Shown: positions 22,536-33,510 of the stretch, in pieces
Layout of the letters: each line of letters opens with the position of its first letter
Numbering within the stretch: position 1 is the stretch's first letter
Assembly: GCA_964023205.1 (NCBI GenBank)
Contig: OZ026845.1
Location: 6,706,001 to 6,770,000, forward strand
DNA from: Lutraria lutraria
Taxonomy: Eukaryota > Mollusca > Bivalvia > Venerida > Mactridae
Reading direction: 5' to 3'
DNA length: 64,000 nt
Program-made: the position numbers and the translations under genes
Notes under the pieces: model-generated
What the model was told of the DNA's origin: nothing
Database searches by the model: none
Seen by the model: the letters and a program-made list of their open reading frames with translations, nothing else

Positions 22536-22850
22536 ATGGCAGATGACAGAATAAGGGAGTTAGAAGTCATAATAAGACTGATAGACATTGAGATTATTTT
22601 GGCCAGAAGGCGTGAGGGGAGACAAGAACAAGCCAACAGAAGGAGAAGAAGAAGGAGACAAGTTTGGACAAGAGAATGGCTCAACTGAAGGGTCATGTTT
22701 GGTCAATATGATACTCTGTTACATGAACTAAACAGAGAGGACCCCAGGTGTTACAAGAACTTCCTCCGTGTTGATGCTGACTTGTTTCAGGAGTTTGTTA
22801 GACGTGTCGGGCCAAAAATAACCAAGAAAATAACCAATTGGAGGTTGGAC
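22536..22850 (+). pseudogene. Harbinger/HARBI1-like transposase N-terminal fragment, broken
   Basis: ATG at 22536 opens 50 codons ending in a run of seven arginines and the motif WTREWLN. TGA at 22686-22688 follows. The same frame continues with FGQYDTLLHELNREDP, then YKNFLRVDADLFQEFVRRVG and PKITKKITNWR, ending in family-like sequence near 22846-22850. The order (basic Arg-rich patch, W-x-REWL, FGQYD..L..EL..ED...YKNF.R.....F.E...RVGP.I) is what I know from N-termini of animal Harbinger transposase-derived nucleases. About 105 residues remain of a protein usually 350-450 residues long. None of the catalytic Asp/Asp/Glu region is present. Downstream the frame runs into the repeat-rich non-coding part. 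The Arg-rich part probably served DNA binding or nuclear entry (inference). Confidence 0.75.
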
Positions 22851-22907
22851 AGACGTAGAGACCGTGTCTGGTCGTACTTGACCATGTATAATTCGTACTT
22901 GAACTGT

Positions 22908-22966
22908 ATTGGTCGTATGGCGATCGTACGAAACCGTATTGGTCGTATGGCGATCGTATAAAACCG
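22908..22966 (+). repeat. 30-bp tandem duplication inside the Harbinger-like element
   Basis: Two adjacent copies contain GTATTGGTCGTATGGCGATC followed by GTA and a short AAAACC-type linker. The copies differ at about two positions. Confidence 0.85.
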
Positions 22967-23347
22967 TGTGTACACTCGTGTGAATCGTACGGTTGTCGTG
23001 TGACATTCGAGTGTTAATCCGGGTGTTGGATGTAGGACTTAGAACGGTTTCACACGATTCCATACGATTTATATACGATATTGACACGGTTGAGCTCACT
23101 CGTGGAGTGGACTTCATGTGCGGTTGTATATGCGGTCTCGTACGGTCTCACACGGTCTCTCACGGTCTTATACGATCGCTAATACGATCATACACGGACA
23201 TGGCACCCGTGCCAGTTTTTTTAAAGTTTTAAAAATCATACACGGCTTTCACGGATACACTCGAATGGCCCGAGTGTAACTCGGATAAGGCCACGGTTGG
23301 TTCGGTTGTATGTACGGTTTACACGGGTGGACAACCGTATAAGCCGT

Positions 23348-23368
23348 GTGTTCTGTGTGAGACAGGCT
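23348..23368 (-). repeat. Right terminal inverted repeat
   Basis: The inverted copy of 22093-22113, with TAA immediately outside it. Confidence 0.9.
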
Positions 23369-23371
23369 TAA

Positions 23372-25084
23372 GGACTTGCATATGTGTATGGAACTCAAAC
23401 TCTTCGGTGGTTTTATATCAACCGCACGATAATTTGTTGAATTTACGCGATTGAAAGTCTTGTAAAAGGGTCAATATAAATATGCTCTACATTTGGTGAT
23501 TTCTGAGTGCAATTTACATCCGAATGTTAAAGAAGTTATGATAGAATTATTTTACATTTGGGTCCAATGTATGAGAAATTTTACATTGTGTTGAATCAAA
23601 TTTGTTTCGCGTACTACTTAACAATGGACACATTTTCTAATACGACATTATAATTGTTGTTTTTTTAAACTTTACTTGCACAGTGCATGTCTTAAGTGTT
23701 AGACAGACGCCATACTTGCACAAATTGTCTTGCGTCATATTTTGTTTATCTATGGCCAAAACTGAACCCAGTTATAACTTGCTGCAGTTTGGACGATATT
23801 AAAATTGACCGATATATTACTAAGTTGGTCTAACACACGTCTACACTCGTAATGTTCAATAACGTTTTATTATCCCACAAAATCAACAATCATTTAAGAA
23901 ACTACACTGATTTGTGCCCTACCGTTTTATCACATACGTCAATTTACCACGATTATAGACTTGGAGAAATACATTTTTTCAACGAGTGATGTCGACATTA
24001 ACGAATGTATATCGAATACTTTATCTACAACAGATGCATTTATCAAATTTAATTGAATAAACTATGGACTTAAGATCGACATTTCGAAATTTGAAGTGGC
24101 CTATAAAATCGAAATTTCAAGTACTTTATGCTTTGAGTCATTTGGTGCCAAAAAGCTATTTAGAACTTGTTTTTTTAATCATCTTAAGAGATAAAATTTA
24201 AAAATTCCTGCGCATTATTACGTATCTCAGCGTGTTCTTCAGATTAAGAACAAATAAACAACTATGTAACGTTAATCAATACATGTACATAGACCCTTGA
24301 AGTAAACTTTCAGACACGTGGGGGAAGGTTGAACACCACAATAAGTTCATTCCGCTATAAACTTTCGTAAAGATGTGGCATTTTAAGGCAGAGCTATTAC
24401 TATTCCTACCGTTATTTTAAAGACTAATATTAGTAAAAAAGGGAGTCTTAACTTAAGAAATATTGATTTTATCAAAGTTTCGGCCTTGCTGAACCTCGTC
24501 AGGTCAGTGATAGTAAACAATTCTAAAGGTAAGATAAAATGCACAACATGTTTTCATTATGATTGATAGACAGACTAACAACCACTTGACTGTAGTGTAA
24601 AGTTATTTAGTTTCATGTTTTATTCAATATGCCGACTATTTACATTTGAGATAACAATCTCTCCATTGTTTATTTTCTATATAAACATAATATTTCACAA
24701 CGAACCGGGTTTTTTGTGTTTGTATAATGTACATGATAATGGCTGCACGCGTTTTCAAATTGTTTCAGGAACAACTGTCTGCCGTTTGTTAAATCTTGAT
24801 AATTTATATACAAATTTAAACTTGAGATTATTTGCACTCTTTTTTATTTTATTATTACAAGTCAATTTTACCAATTTATATCAATCATCCTTCATTCTTA
24901 TTAATATATTATTACTCGTTAATTATTATAAGTTTATCTAAATGCGCGCTACTTGACCGCTAGTTGTCCATGCGTCGTAAAACAATAACTTAATTCGTAG
25001 GACTTTGGTTTCATTTGAAACAAATTCAGCTCGAAAATTTGAATTGCCAGTGTGTTTCGATCTCAATCGGTCACGTGTTACCGC
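23372..25084. other. AT-rich stretch, nothing recognised
   Basis: The 108-codon open frame at 24615-24941 begins at a non-ATG codon, is strongly hydrophobic and low-complexity, and shows no family resemblance. It is expected by chance in sequence this AT-rich. Confidence 0.5.
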
Positions 25085-25337
25085 CAGATCAGGCCGCGGC
25101 CTTGGTTCAATGGCTTGTGCGCTGGACAGATAACTCTGGGACCCGGGTTCGAATCTCAGTCGCATCAGGTCATACCCTGCTATGAAAAAAATGTCGATTA
25201 TCCACCATATGTGGATAGGTTGTTGGTTCCTTACGGATGGGAAAATTAGTACTGGTTACTATATAGTCCATGATAACTTGTAAGGTAAACCAGCCGTCGT
25301 ATATATGACTACATATTGTTGAATAACGACGTTGGAC
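25085..25337 (+). repeat. SINE family C, full-length
   Basis: The head at about 25095-25165 has an A-box-like TTGGTTCAATGGC and a B box at 25145-25157 (GGGTTCGAATCTC). The body has CATACCCTGCTATGAAAAA, TGTCGATTATCCACCATATG and TTAGTACTGGTTACTATATAG. The 3' part reads ATAACTTGTAAGGTAAACC, AGCCGTCGTATATATGAC and ATTGTTGAATAACGACGTTGG. The stretch near 25274-25303 is the unexpanded counterpart of the 30-bp minisatellite unit. Confidence 0.8.
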
Positions 25338-25844
25338 CATTGAATCGAAAATGAAGCAATATCGGCTTGAATATTCGAATGGTCATTGTGACTTGCTATC
25401 AATTGGTCACGTGTCAAATAAATGAAATAATTCATACAAACCCTGAATATCAGATAACGTTGTAGTATATTCGAACTTGACTTTGTTCACATAATGAGTG
25501 TGATAATGGCCAGCATGACTATAGATAATTATCATCTTAATCTCATTCAAATAATTGTAAAATTAATTTATAATCTTAAAGGGAATGTTCATTCATTATT
25601 CAAAGTGGTTGCGTTGATTAACAATTGGTATCAGTGTCGCATATCAACGGTTCGACATCTTTAGTAATAGAGGTGTCACACTCATAAATACGTATCTCTC
25701 CAGAGTAAGTCTGTCCATTCTTAAAAAGTGTTGATTTTCAGTGAACGCGACTCATTCATCAATCTCCGGACCGACCTCCAGGTTTTAGCGATTATTCCAG
25801 CTTTTCCTTTTGAGTACAAACATAATCATTGCATAATTATAATG
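25338..25844. other. AT-rich spacer
   Basis: Nothing recognised. The motif GGTCACGTGT occurs on both sides of the adjacent SINE (near 25068 and 25405). Confidence 0.4.
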
Positions 25845-26085
25845 TTGGAGAATTCCTACATTTCTATCCCTACCCTTACTTCGAATAGTTTTCGTGGTCT
25901 GCATCATGCCCGATGTGAAGCACTTAATACGCCTCGCCAATTTCCTGTGCTTTTCTAAACAAGGTACTGGGCTCTGTAAATAGGATGGGAACACTAAAAA
26001 AGGCACCCCTAGAATATCGGAGGCAGAACAGAGATTCGAATCCATATAAGTTTTCGATAAGTAGTCTAGCGCGGCACCAACAAGT
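25845..26085 (-). repeat. SINE family B, minus strand, 3'-truncated
   Basis: Collinear in reverse with 28250-28612: TCCTACATTTCTATCC, GCATCATGCCCGATGTGAAG, ACGCCTCGCCAATTTCCTGTG, read in parts, GTACTGGGCTCTGTA and the B box complement GATTCGAATCC at about 26034-26044. The A box region (GTAGTCTAGCGCGGCACCAAC) is degenerate. The last ~70 bp of the 3' end are missing. Confidence 0.75.
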
Positions 26086-27983
26086 CACACCAATAATATA
26101 CACAAAGCTAACTGCCGACCAGTTTCAATATTATTATAATTGTCTATAATCTAGAAGATTACCAATCAGTCTGTTGGGTAAATCATAAATTATTTCTAAG
26201 ATAAAGTCGTCTAGTATCTCTGTATTTTACCGGAGATTAATGCTATTATTGTGTCCACTGCGACTTTAAGCATAAATTATTCATTTTCTAATCAAAGTTG
26301 GAAGGTATCATTTGTAATGGATCTACATCATTTTTGGTTTAGGGGAATACATCAAATTTGTGTTTTCGCTTTCACTGCATTTTATTCATTATACTTTAAC
26401 TGCACGATGATCTTGTCATTTATAATCTAAGCGGGCACCTGTAACTAGTGGGTAGAATTTAGACGCTAATAATCGCATAAACTTTACATCCGGGAAATTA
26501 GATTATTCACCGATTTACTTTTTGTTCAAATTTATGGGGTTCGGTACATTAATCTTATTTACCGGGGAAAGTTTTTTAATTATTACATTGATGTATGTAG
26601 TATTCATCGTATCTGACAATCATTTGTAAATATGTTACATAAATCGGCTCATACGAATTAAGATGAACAATAGGAATGATGAATTAACATTTTGTAACTC
26701 AAATTACGTTACGTATCGTCAATTATTAGCAATTGTCAGATATATGGATAAATCGCTGCGAGAAAGACATATTAACTCTCAGTATATGGGAAAACCTTCA
26801 TTGCTGTTCCCAATATCCGTTAAATAGGCATCAACTTGCTTTCAGTGGCGTAAACTCTGTCTATATGATATGACAAACTACGAAATAACAAGTAATGTGT
26901 CTAGTAGTCTGATTATTTTAATTGATCAGATAATCTTTCTTATGGTGTATACAGCTATATCTGACAAGAAAAGCTAGACAAATTTAAAGAAGTATGAAAT
27001 CAAATTGAACTAATAACTTTAAAGTGTTTTCTCAAAATAATCTTAACAAAAAACTGTCTCTGTAATTTAACAATACTGATTCTTTCAAGTTATCAAAATA
27101 AAGTGTTTCCTTACATTTTTTCCACTGTTTAACGATTCAAGCAGCGTTTGCTGAATTCAAACATGTCCCGCTTGCTTTCACGTAATATCTAAACAATATT
27201 TGTATTTTACCATGGACAAGAGGAAAACAGTGCCTGGTTAAATATAGAAAAGGTTTGATTTTTGTTGATTTTTAATTTCCGAATTATCTCCCTTTCATTT
27301 CTATTTATAGTTGCTTATCAAAGTCGCCTCAGATATTCATTATATGTACATGTATATGATTCTTATCACACGCAAACGATAATAGGACTGTCAGATATAG
27401 TTCTATAATCACGTTTTAAGTCAACCAATGCCAATGTTTGTTTGAATATAATAATTATATACATGCGAGAAAGTATTTCATTGTGTCATGACAACGTACG
27501 TTCTAAAATTGCAGAATTTTACACTTACGAGAGAACATAATTGTATCTTTATTTATTTCTTTGAACAATTGAAGCAGCTACGATGTAGCGGTTTTGCGGT
27601 GGATAAATATTTGCGGTGAAATCTACCTTTATATCAGTCGCATATTTTTGAATGGTATACTCATTATCTTCTGTAGTATACATTCCGCATCATTTTATCT
27701 CGCAGATTAATAATACTTGATTCAGATCGATATAGCATTAATGTATTTATAGTAATAGCTTTCAGTACTATTAAAGTTGTAAAGTTTGTACAAATTTAGT
27801 TCGAACGCTTTTCGCGATAAAATACTTTTGAATCGCGAATTGCACTTGAAATGCGAACTGCTCTCTAAACTTTATACAGCTGCAAATGTAGTTGTGAATC
27901 ATTATACAGGCTAACATGTCTAGAAAACCCATCTACAGGAATGCAAAACAGCCTTATTCATACTTTTACTTGGTCAAAAAATC
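26086..27983. other. AT-rich stretch, nothing recognised
   Basis: No gene or repeat was recognised over about 1.9 kb. Confidence 0.5.
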
Positions 27984-28070
27984 ATCTATTTTCACAGGTG
28001 AACTATTTTCACAGGTGGTCGCAATTCATAGGTGTACTTATTTCACAGGTGGTCTATATTCACAGGTGGA
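27984..28070. repeat. Short degenerate tandem repeat, ~17-bp period, 5 units
   Basis: TTCACAGGTG or close variants occur at about 27991, 28009, 28026, 28042 and 28060, with ACTATT/GTCTATA-like spacers of 6-8 bases. The regular spacing points to tandem duplication. Confidence 0.65.
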
Positions 28071-28249
28071 CAGGGTCTATCCAACACCAGAACTTGTGTC
28101 GGCTAATCATTATTTACAATAATATAACTTATTACAAAAGTAAACATTGTAAAGAAAGATAGAGATGTTTATCTTTTGGATTAATTATGTGTATATACGA
28201 TGAAAACAAAAGGAGAGAATGATAACAATAATAACATGACGCATATAGT

Positions 28250-28612
28250 AGCGTTTGTTTGTTTGTTTGTTGGTTGGTTTGTTTGTTTCTGTGGGTTGTT
28301 TATGTATATGTTGTTTAACGACCAATTCGACCGCTATTCAGAGCCTTCCAAATGGGAGAGTTGATACATGAAAACAGGGCATTTATTTTCCTACACTGAT
28401 ATCGACTAATTCCGCCTGTTTCTTTATCATGCCCGGTGTTAAGACCCGATACACGCCTCATCCGTTCCCTGTGATTTTCTAAACACATTATTAGGCTCAG
28501 TAGTCCTGATGGAGACACCGATAAAAGCTTCATAAGGCGGACCGAGATTCGAACCAACGACCTTTTTACTTTTACTCCTGCGTGTTACCACTAGACCAGC
28601 AAACCACCCTAG
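28250..28612 (-). repeat. SINE family B, full-length with AAAC tail, minus strand
   Basis: In reverse complement the A box is at 28588-28598 (TGGTCTAGTGG) and the B box at 28546-28555 (GGTTCGAATC). The body includes GTGTTTAGAAAATCACAGG and GGCATGATAAAGAAACAGG and ends in GTCGAATTGGTCGTTAAAC. An (AAAC)n-type tail occupies about 28252-28290. This is the best preserved copy of the family here. Its 80-codon minus frame is a chance read-through of SINE sequence. Confidence 0.88.
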
Positions 28613-28822
28613 TCAGTGGGTTGAACGCCACTTCAATGAAATTTCAGTTTAAAAAAAAAATATATATATAGCGGTCGCCTGACCTAACCTGTTTTCATGG
28701 ACTGTATTCTAAATAATGAATAACTTACCCTTCCACTGAAAGTGTATGCCCTGTCGCGACCGTAATTCAAACCCTGAAAGACGGATAACATGTCCCACTA
28801 ACCGCTGGACCACGACATCTGC
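28613..28822 (-). repeat. SINE family C copy, minus strand, next to a family B SINE
   Basis: In reverse complement: GTCGTGGTCCAGCGGTTAGT (A-box region), AGGGTTTGAATTACGGTCGC (B-box region), GGAAGGGTAAGTTATTCATT, TTAGAATACAGTCCATGAAA, ACAGGTTAGGTCAGGCGACC and a tail GAAGTGGCGTTCAACCC. It directly abuts the upstream boundary of the SINE at 28250-28612. A T/A-rich run at about 28650-28669 interrupts the 3' part. Confidence 0.75.
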
Positions 28823-30429
28823 ACCTTTTGCTGTATGAAAAATAGGAGAAATAGTTCTGCGAACACGCTGTAAAGTTTAACGTTAAAAGCAATAAAAAGG
28901 CAAAGAATAGAATTCTAACATTAATTTTATGTCTCAATTATTCAATTTTCATTTTTTTTCTTTGATAAAGAATTATGATGTCACTATAAGTATTATGTCC
29001 TTACCGGTCTTCCGTTGATGTCTACGTAATTATAATGTACCATACAAGTTATGTTAAAAGACGTACTAGCGAATCAATCGAGACCTCGTATTAATGTTGA
29101 TATTAACGATCAACTTGAGCCAAATAAAAGCAACGAATGATGTTCGCGGCATCTGATGTGGTATAAATTATTCGGGTATACTAAGTAAACATACTAATAT
29201 AATTATACAGTGAATATAAATAAATCTCTACATGGACGTTAAATAATAATACATGCAAGAGCTTCAAACGTTAATTTACAATTGTTAATTTTGAAATTTA
29301 CACAAAATGTGTATTTTTTTCTGAGGGAATACCAAAAATACCAAACTTATATATTAACATATGATATAAAGATTAATCGTTCGATAGTTTGTGAAAGTGT
29401 TCAGAGTACGGAATGAATGTTAACGACGGTTTATATTTGAAGATGGAATTGAGAAATACTTCGGAGAATTTAAGATGATACTGATAAATAGTTTTTATTG
29501 CGCTTTAAGATGATATAGGGCGTTAATACATAACGTAGTAAGATGCTGTATTGTTTATACTCGTATTTCTGAAAAGTAATTAAATAAAAATATGATTCAG
29601 AGCCTCAGGGCAGGCACCTGTCACTTTCAATCACAGCATAGGTATATAATTTGTACGAGGGCCCGATGATTTACGATAGATAATAATGAGGTTCTGCAGT
29701 ATACAATGGGAGATGATCGCTGTTTATACGACATCCCTATTATTTAAGATATTTTCCGATAATTGTTATTGACATATTGTCAAACTTCCCTTGCTGAATG
29801 TGTAAAATCTGACCTGGAAATAACTCATTGAGTAACTTACTGCCGTTATAATGTGGGTTAGCATTGAATAAAGTGTTTGTATAATATTTTGGTTGAACTA
29901 ATGTCTGGTTAGATTCAGTCCAAGTGTCAGAATTGGTAATTAAGTCTCCGGGTCCTCTGTTTGTCACAAACTAACTCATCTGATTTGCCTATGTCTACCA
30001 GGGTTTGGTACTAGAAAGACAGTCATTTTGTTTCTAGTTAACATATGGTTTACCTCTTAAACAGATCGAGTCCAAGTTTTACTAAGTAGTTAAAATAAAT
30101 GATATTTTCATGTGCTATGTGAGTATATTCAAGATTACACATAGCGCATTCTTGTTAATGTTCATGTTTCAAAATGATCCCGAAACAGCAATTAATGTTG
30201 TCCTCAGTCTGTGGATCAATTAGATCTATCAATAATGTGCAAGTTCATGCTTGAATGAAAATCTGTGTCTTGTTTTGTACAATTAGTCCATGAATATATA
30301 CTGAGAAATGTCTGCAATCTTGATGAATTTCATGTCACGTTTTTGAATTACCAAGATGAGACAAAACTCTATTATGAACTTTAATGAAATAACTATCACA
30401 ATTTGACAAAAATGCCGATTTTCAATCGT
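28823..30429. other. AT-rich stretch, nothing recognised
   Basis: No recognisable feature. The 75-codon minus frame at 29740-29967 has no family resemblance. Confidence 0.5.
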
Positions 30430-30639
30430 ATGTGAAAAAGTTGCCAGCTCCTTGGAGAAGTGTCAGCTGGTACTGGTTAGAAAAACGTCCGGTTCCAAGT
30501 CCGGCGCACTAGCCAATTGAGCACGACCACGAACTCTTCACGGGCTGGTCAAGACATGTTATAGATACAAGTTTAATATCAAAGGAGCATAATAATTCGT
30601 GCCGATAAGCCGTCCAATGTATGTAGTGCTTTTATCACT
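30430..30639. repeat. SINE family C fragment plus reversed tRNA-like head
   Basis: The plus-strand text TTGCCAGCTCCTTGGAGAAG, then GCTGGTACTGGTTAGAAAA and CGTCCGG match the middle of SINE C. It is followed directly by the complement of a tRNA-like A-box region (in reverse, CGTGCTCAATTGGCTAGTGC). This is a rearranged or nested SINE junction rather than an intact element. Confidence 0.5.
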
Positions 30640-30815
30640 GTGAGTTCGAATCCAGCATTGGACCAGACAAACTCGACAAACAACATGTATGGAAGCTGTC
30701 TAGCCAGCTTAAGGAAGGTCAATGTCTCTAGCCTTCAGCCCGGGGTCTTCTTTCATTAACGCTAGAAAAGTTGCTAAATAACTCTCGCTGTTGGTGCGAC
30801 GATAAACCCCACCGA
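30640..30815 (+). repeat. SINE family D copy
   Basis: A B-box-like GAGTTCGAATCC near 30643 is followed by ATTGGACCAGACAAACTCG, GGAAGCTGTCTAGCCAGC, GTCTTCTTTCATTAACGC and the tail GTTGGTGCGACGATAAACCC. It shares the body and tail with 7522-7663. The A box was not identified with confidence. Confidence 0.6.
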
Positions 30816-31574
30816 TCAAAATATCTGAAGTGACTAATGGTATTGATTTAGATAAAACATACGGTACTGTAAATGGAATAGCGATGTATAAAATCCAAGG
30901 TGGTCAAATGTACATGCATACATCATTGATAAAATAAAATATTTATAATGATTAACGCTTGACAGAAACAATAAACAACGCAAGCACTATTCATTTCACA
31001 CCTTTGCATTTTATCAACTCATGTAATAGCTGAATAGAATGTCTTAAATCGACACGTATTCAAAAGAATTGAACTTTTATATTAACTCCGATACAAATAG
31101 ATTAATGGAGGAATCGATTGTTAATTTGATAATTACATAATACTTCACAATAAAGTGTGAATCGATTGCCTTTGATGTATTTTTTTCAAAAGAATTTGTC
31201 GGGTAAAACATGCTCATGCATGTGAAGAATGGCGAAGCAGGAATTGATATGGACGGTACACGTTGTTATTACACGCTGAATATTAGTGTTTTTGAAAGTA
31301 CTTGAAAACAATACTGGCATGAACAATGATTATATACATTTAATTGTAATCTTAGGCCAGAGAAATATTAATGTTTATGATTATTAGACTGAAACAATTG
31401 GGCAAGTAGGTCAAAAAACGTTTCTTTTCTATTTGTTAACATATATTTTGACCATAAGAGGAAAGCATCGTTACCGAATATGTTCGTACTTTAGATTTTG
31501 CCATATTAAAAGACTAGGATTGGTCGGAAAACCGTTACCACGGCTATTTTTCTGGCCTGACTTTATTGACAGGT
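30816..31574. other. AT-rich spacer
   Basis: Nothing recognised. Confidence 0.45.
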
Positions 31575-31690
31575 AACCTTTGTTCAGTAGTCATATTGTT
31601 CTTAATAACCAATGACTGTTTTTAAATAATGGTCTTTATTCAAAGGGTGTCCTTTATTCGGAGATTGACACTAACACAGGTTTGACTGTA
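31575..31690 (-). repeat. MITE family E copy 3, minus strand, partial
   Basis: In reverse complement it begins TACAGTCAAACCTGTGTTAG, then TCTCCGAATAAAGGACACCC. It fades before the other end. It provides the best preserved outer terminus of the family, with a TA at the boundary. Confidence 0.6.
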
Positions 31691-33352
31691 TTTTGCATCA
31701 AGGCACTTGTAGTTTAAGTATAGAAATATAGAAAATATACAAGAAATTCATCCCGAACAAAGCAGTGCCTAGGCGATCTAGGTGGTCAGGCGTGTGAGAG
31801 GGTAATTTATTTATTCAAGACAATTCGTTTGAAACTGATATTCGCTCACATGATTAAAACGGACTGGTTGGACGTGTTTGTAAAAGTGATACCAACGCTA
31901 TCTTTATCAACACATTAACTTGATAGTGTTAGACTGTTTCAATGGGGCCATTGAAAGGTCAATGATAAAATGTTGGTGATGCGTACGATTGCATTTTTTT
32001 CAACAAAGCAGACAAAGGCTAACCTATTCAAATTATTGATATAACGGTGAATTGCTTTTATAAAATACGTGCAATAACAAAGTTCTTGTTCCTGGTTGTC
32101 CGACCTACTTACTTTTTCCACAGACTTAATATTAGACCCAAGGAACGGTACATACACCTTCTCACATTTTTGTAAATTTCGCACGCTTTTAGTCATAACA
32201 AACATAAGCCCGTACCTACCTACCATATGGACATATACTGCCAGAAACAAACAGACCACCTAAGTACATGGCATTGTAGAAAATAATCTACAACACATAC
32301 ATAAAACATAGAAGCAAAGTTTAGTAGAAGCAAAAGTATGGTAAGTATATACATATCACCATCAGATATTTAATTTCTGCGATCCATTTACCACAAACTC
32401 CGATGTTTTGAACGTCAAAAGTACGATTAATCATATCCATTAATATACTTGTTGAGTTAATTGATTAAATGGTTTGCAAATAGCTTTCAAAATAAACAAA
32501 CAACTGCAGAATAAAACTCAAAGGGATTGATTTTGTAAACATTAATATAATTATACAATGCGTCATGCGATATGAAGGTCAGTATAAAGCGTTTAAACTT
32601 AGTTTCATAATTGAAGCTGATACGAACCTTGTCTCGGCGTCACAGAATCTCAGGCGGCAATTCTCTGTTTTTGTTTCTTTGTTGACAATTTAATCAACAA
32701 AATCGCTAAACATTTAAGACGAACATTATTTAATCTTCACGCAGCTATAGAATGAACATAGAAATGTAGATTTTTTTCGACTGGGTGAATCAAATTGAAC
32801 CAAAACTATCAATTAGTTTTGAACTTTTAGTACAAGCATTCGTGCTTCTTAATAATCAAATATTCGTGTTTTATTCATAATGTTTTGCATTGGAAACATC
32901 GATGACTAGAAAGAAATGGATGCTGTCCATAGATTATTATCATCGGATGTCAATTTAACACTTCATGGGTTTTCTTCACGGATATGCTAACTTGAATGGG
33001 ATATAATCGTATTAGTTTAAGGTAAATCGTATGTAGTATCTTAAAAAAATCATTGCTTAGATTAATTATAGACTTATAAAATTCTATTAAAAGAAATAAA
33101 ACTAAATTCGTGACGACACATAAATAAAAGTTGTCTATATCATAACATAAGTTGCATTCTGATTAAAATTTTAACATAAACGGGTTTGAATGTTCTAGTG
33201 ACACATTCTCTCTTTCACGTGGAATCAGAGAGACGGAATCAAGAAATTAAAGACTTAATGTTTCGTGTGAAAATGTAACTGCGTTGGATAGCATTCGTGA
33301 CAGATCTCACTTGCAACCGATTAGACACGTATCTGATTACACGCGTAACAAA
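31691..33352. other. AT-rich stretch, nothing recognised
   Basis: The 106-codon minus frame at 31939-32259 shows no recognisable domain. Its length is within chance expectation for this composition. Confidence 0.45.
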
Positions 33353-33510
33353 TAGAAACAATCAAAGTACTGAAAGTAGTCCTGAAAACTGAACTCACAT
33401 AGACTTGTACTGCAACATGGAACGGGAACTATTTAAACAATTGTATAGAAAAACGTAAAACTTTGGTCCGCATCAAATTTCATGCGCGCCGGGCGAGTGA
33501 CGGCTATGAA
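33353..33510 (+). repeat. Dispersed repeat F, copy 1
   Basis: It is homologous to the reverse complement of 38403-38569. Shared blocks in order are AATCAAAGTACTGAAAGTA, ACTGAAC, TATTTAAAC, ACTTTGGTCCGCATCAAA and GCGCGCCGGGCGAGTGACGG. It has no TIR or tRNA-like promoter and its class is unknown. Confidence 0.6.

Larger units (their letters stand above)
22090..23371 (+). mobile_element. PIF/Harbinger-like element, non-autonomous (1276 bp plus TSDs)
   Basis: The left end AGCCTGTCTCACACAG begins at 22093, and its inverted copy ends at 23368. The first 21 bp are identical at both ends. The element is flanked by TAA on each side (22090-22092 and 23369-23371), the 3-bp target duplication typical of PIF/Harbinger. 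Inside is a segment encoding an N-terminal transposase-like peptide with an in-frame stop (22536-22850). The DDE catalytic core and the second Harbinger gene are absent, so the element could move only with enzyme supplied in trans. The remaining ~0.9 kb is packed with ACGGT and TACGA motifs. A 30-bp unit containing GGTCGTATGGCGATCGTA is duplicated at about 22908-22966. Base composition is more GC- and CpG-rich than the flanks. Confidence 0.85.

Noticed and set aside
22728..23117. 129-codon minus frame inside the Harbinger-like element
   Set aside because: It is antisense to the transposase fragment and runs through the motif-rich non-coding part; no family resemblance.
24615..24941. 108-codon hydrophobic plus frame as a membrane protein
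   Set aside because: The composition (F, I, L, N, Y) is what T-rich DNA encodes by default, and the start is not ATG.
28315..28557. 80-codon minus frame
   Set aside because: It lies wholly within a SINE B copy.
31939..32259. 106-codon minus frame as a gene
   Set aside because: No recognisable motif, and the length is within chance expectation for AT-rich DNA.
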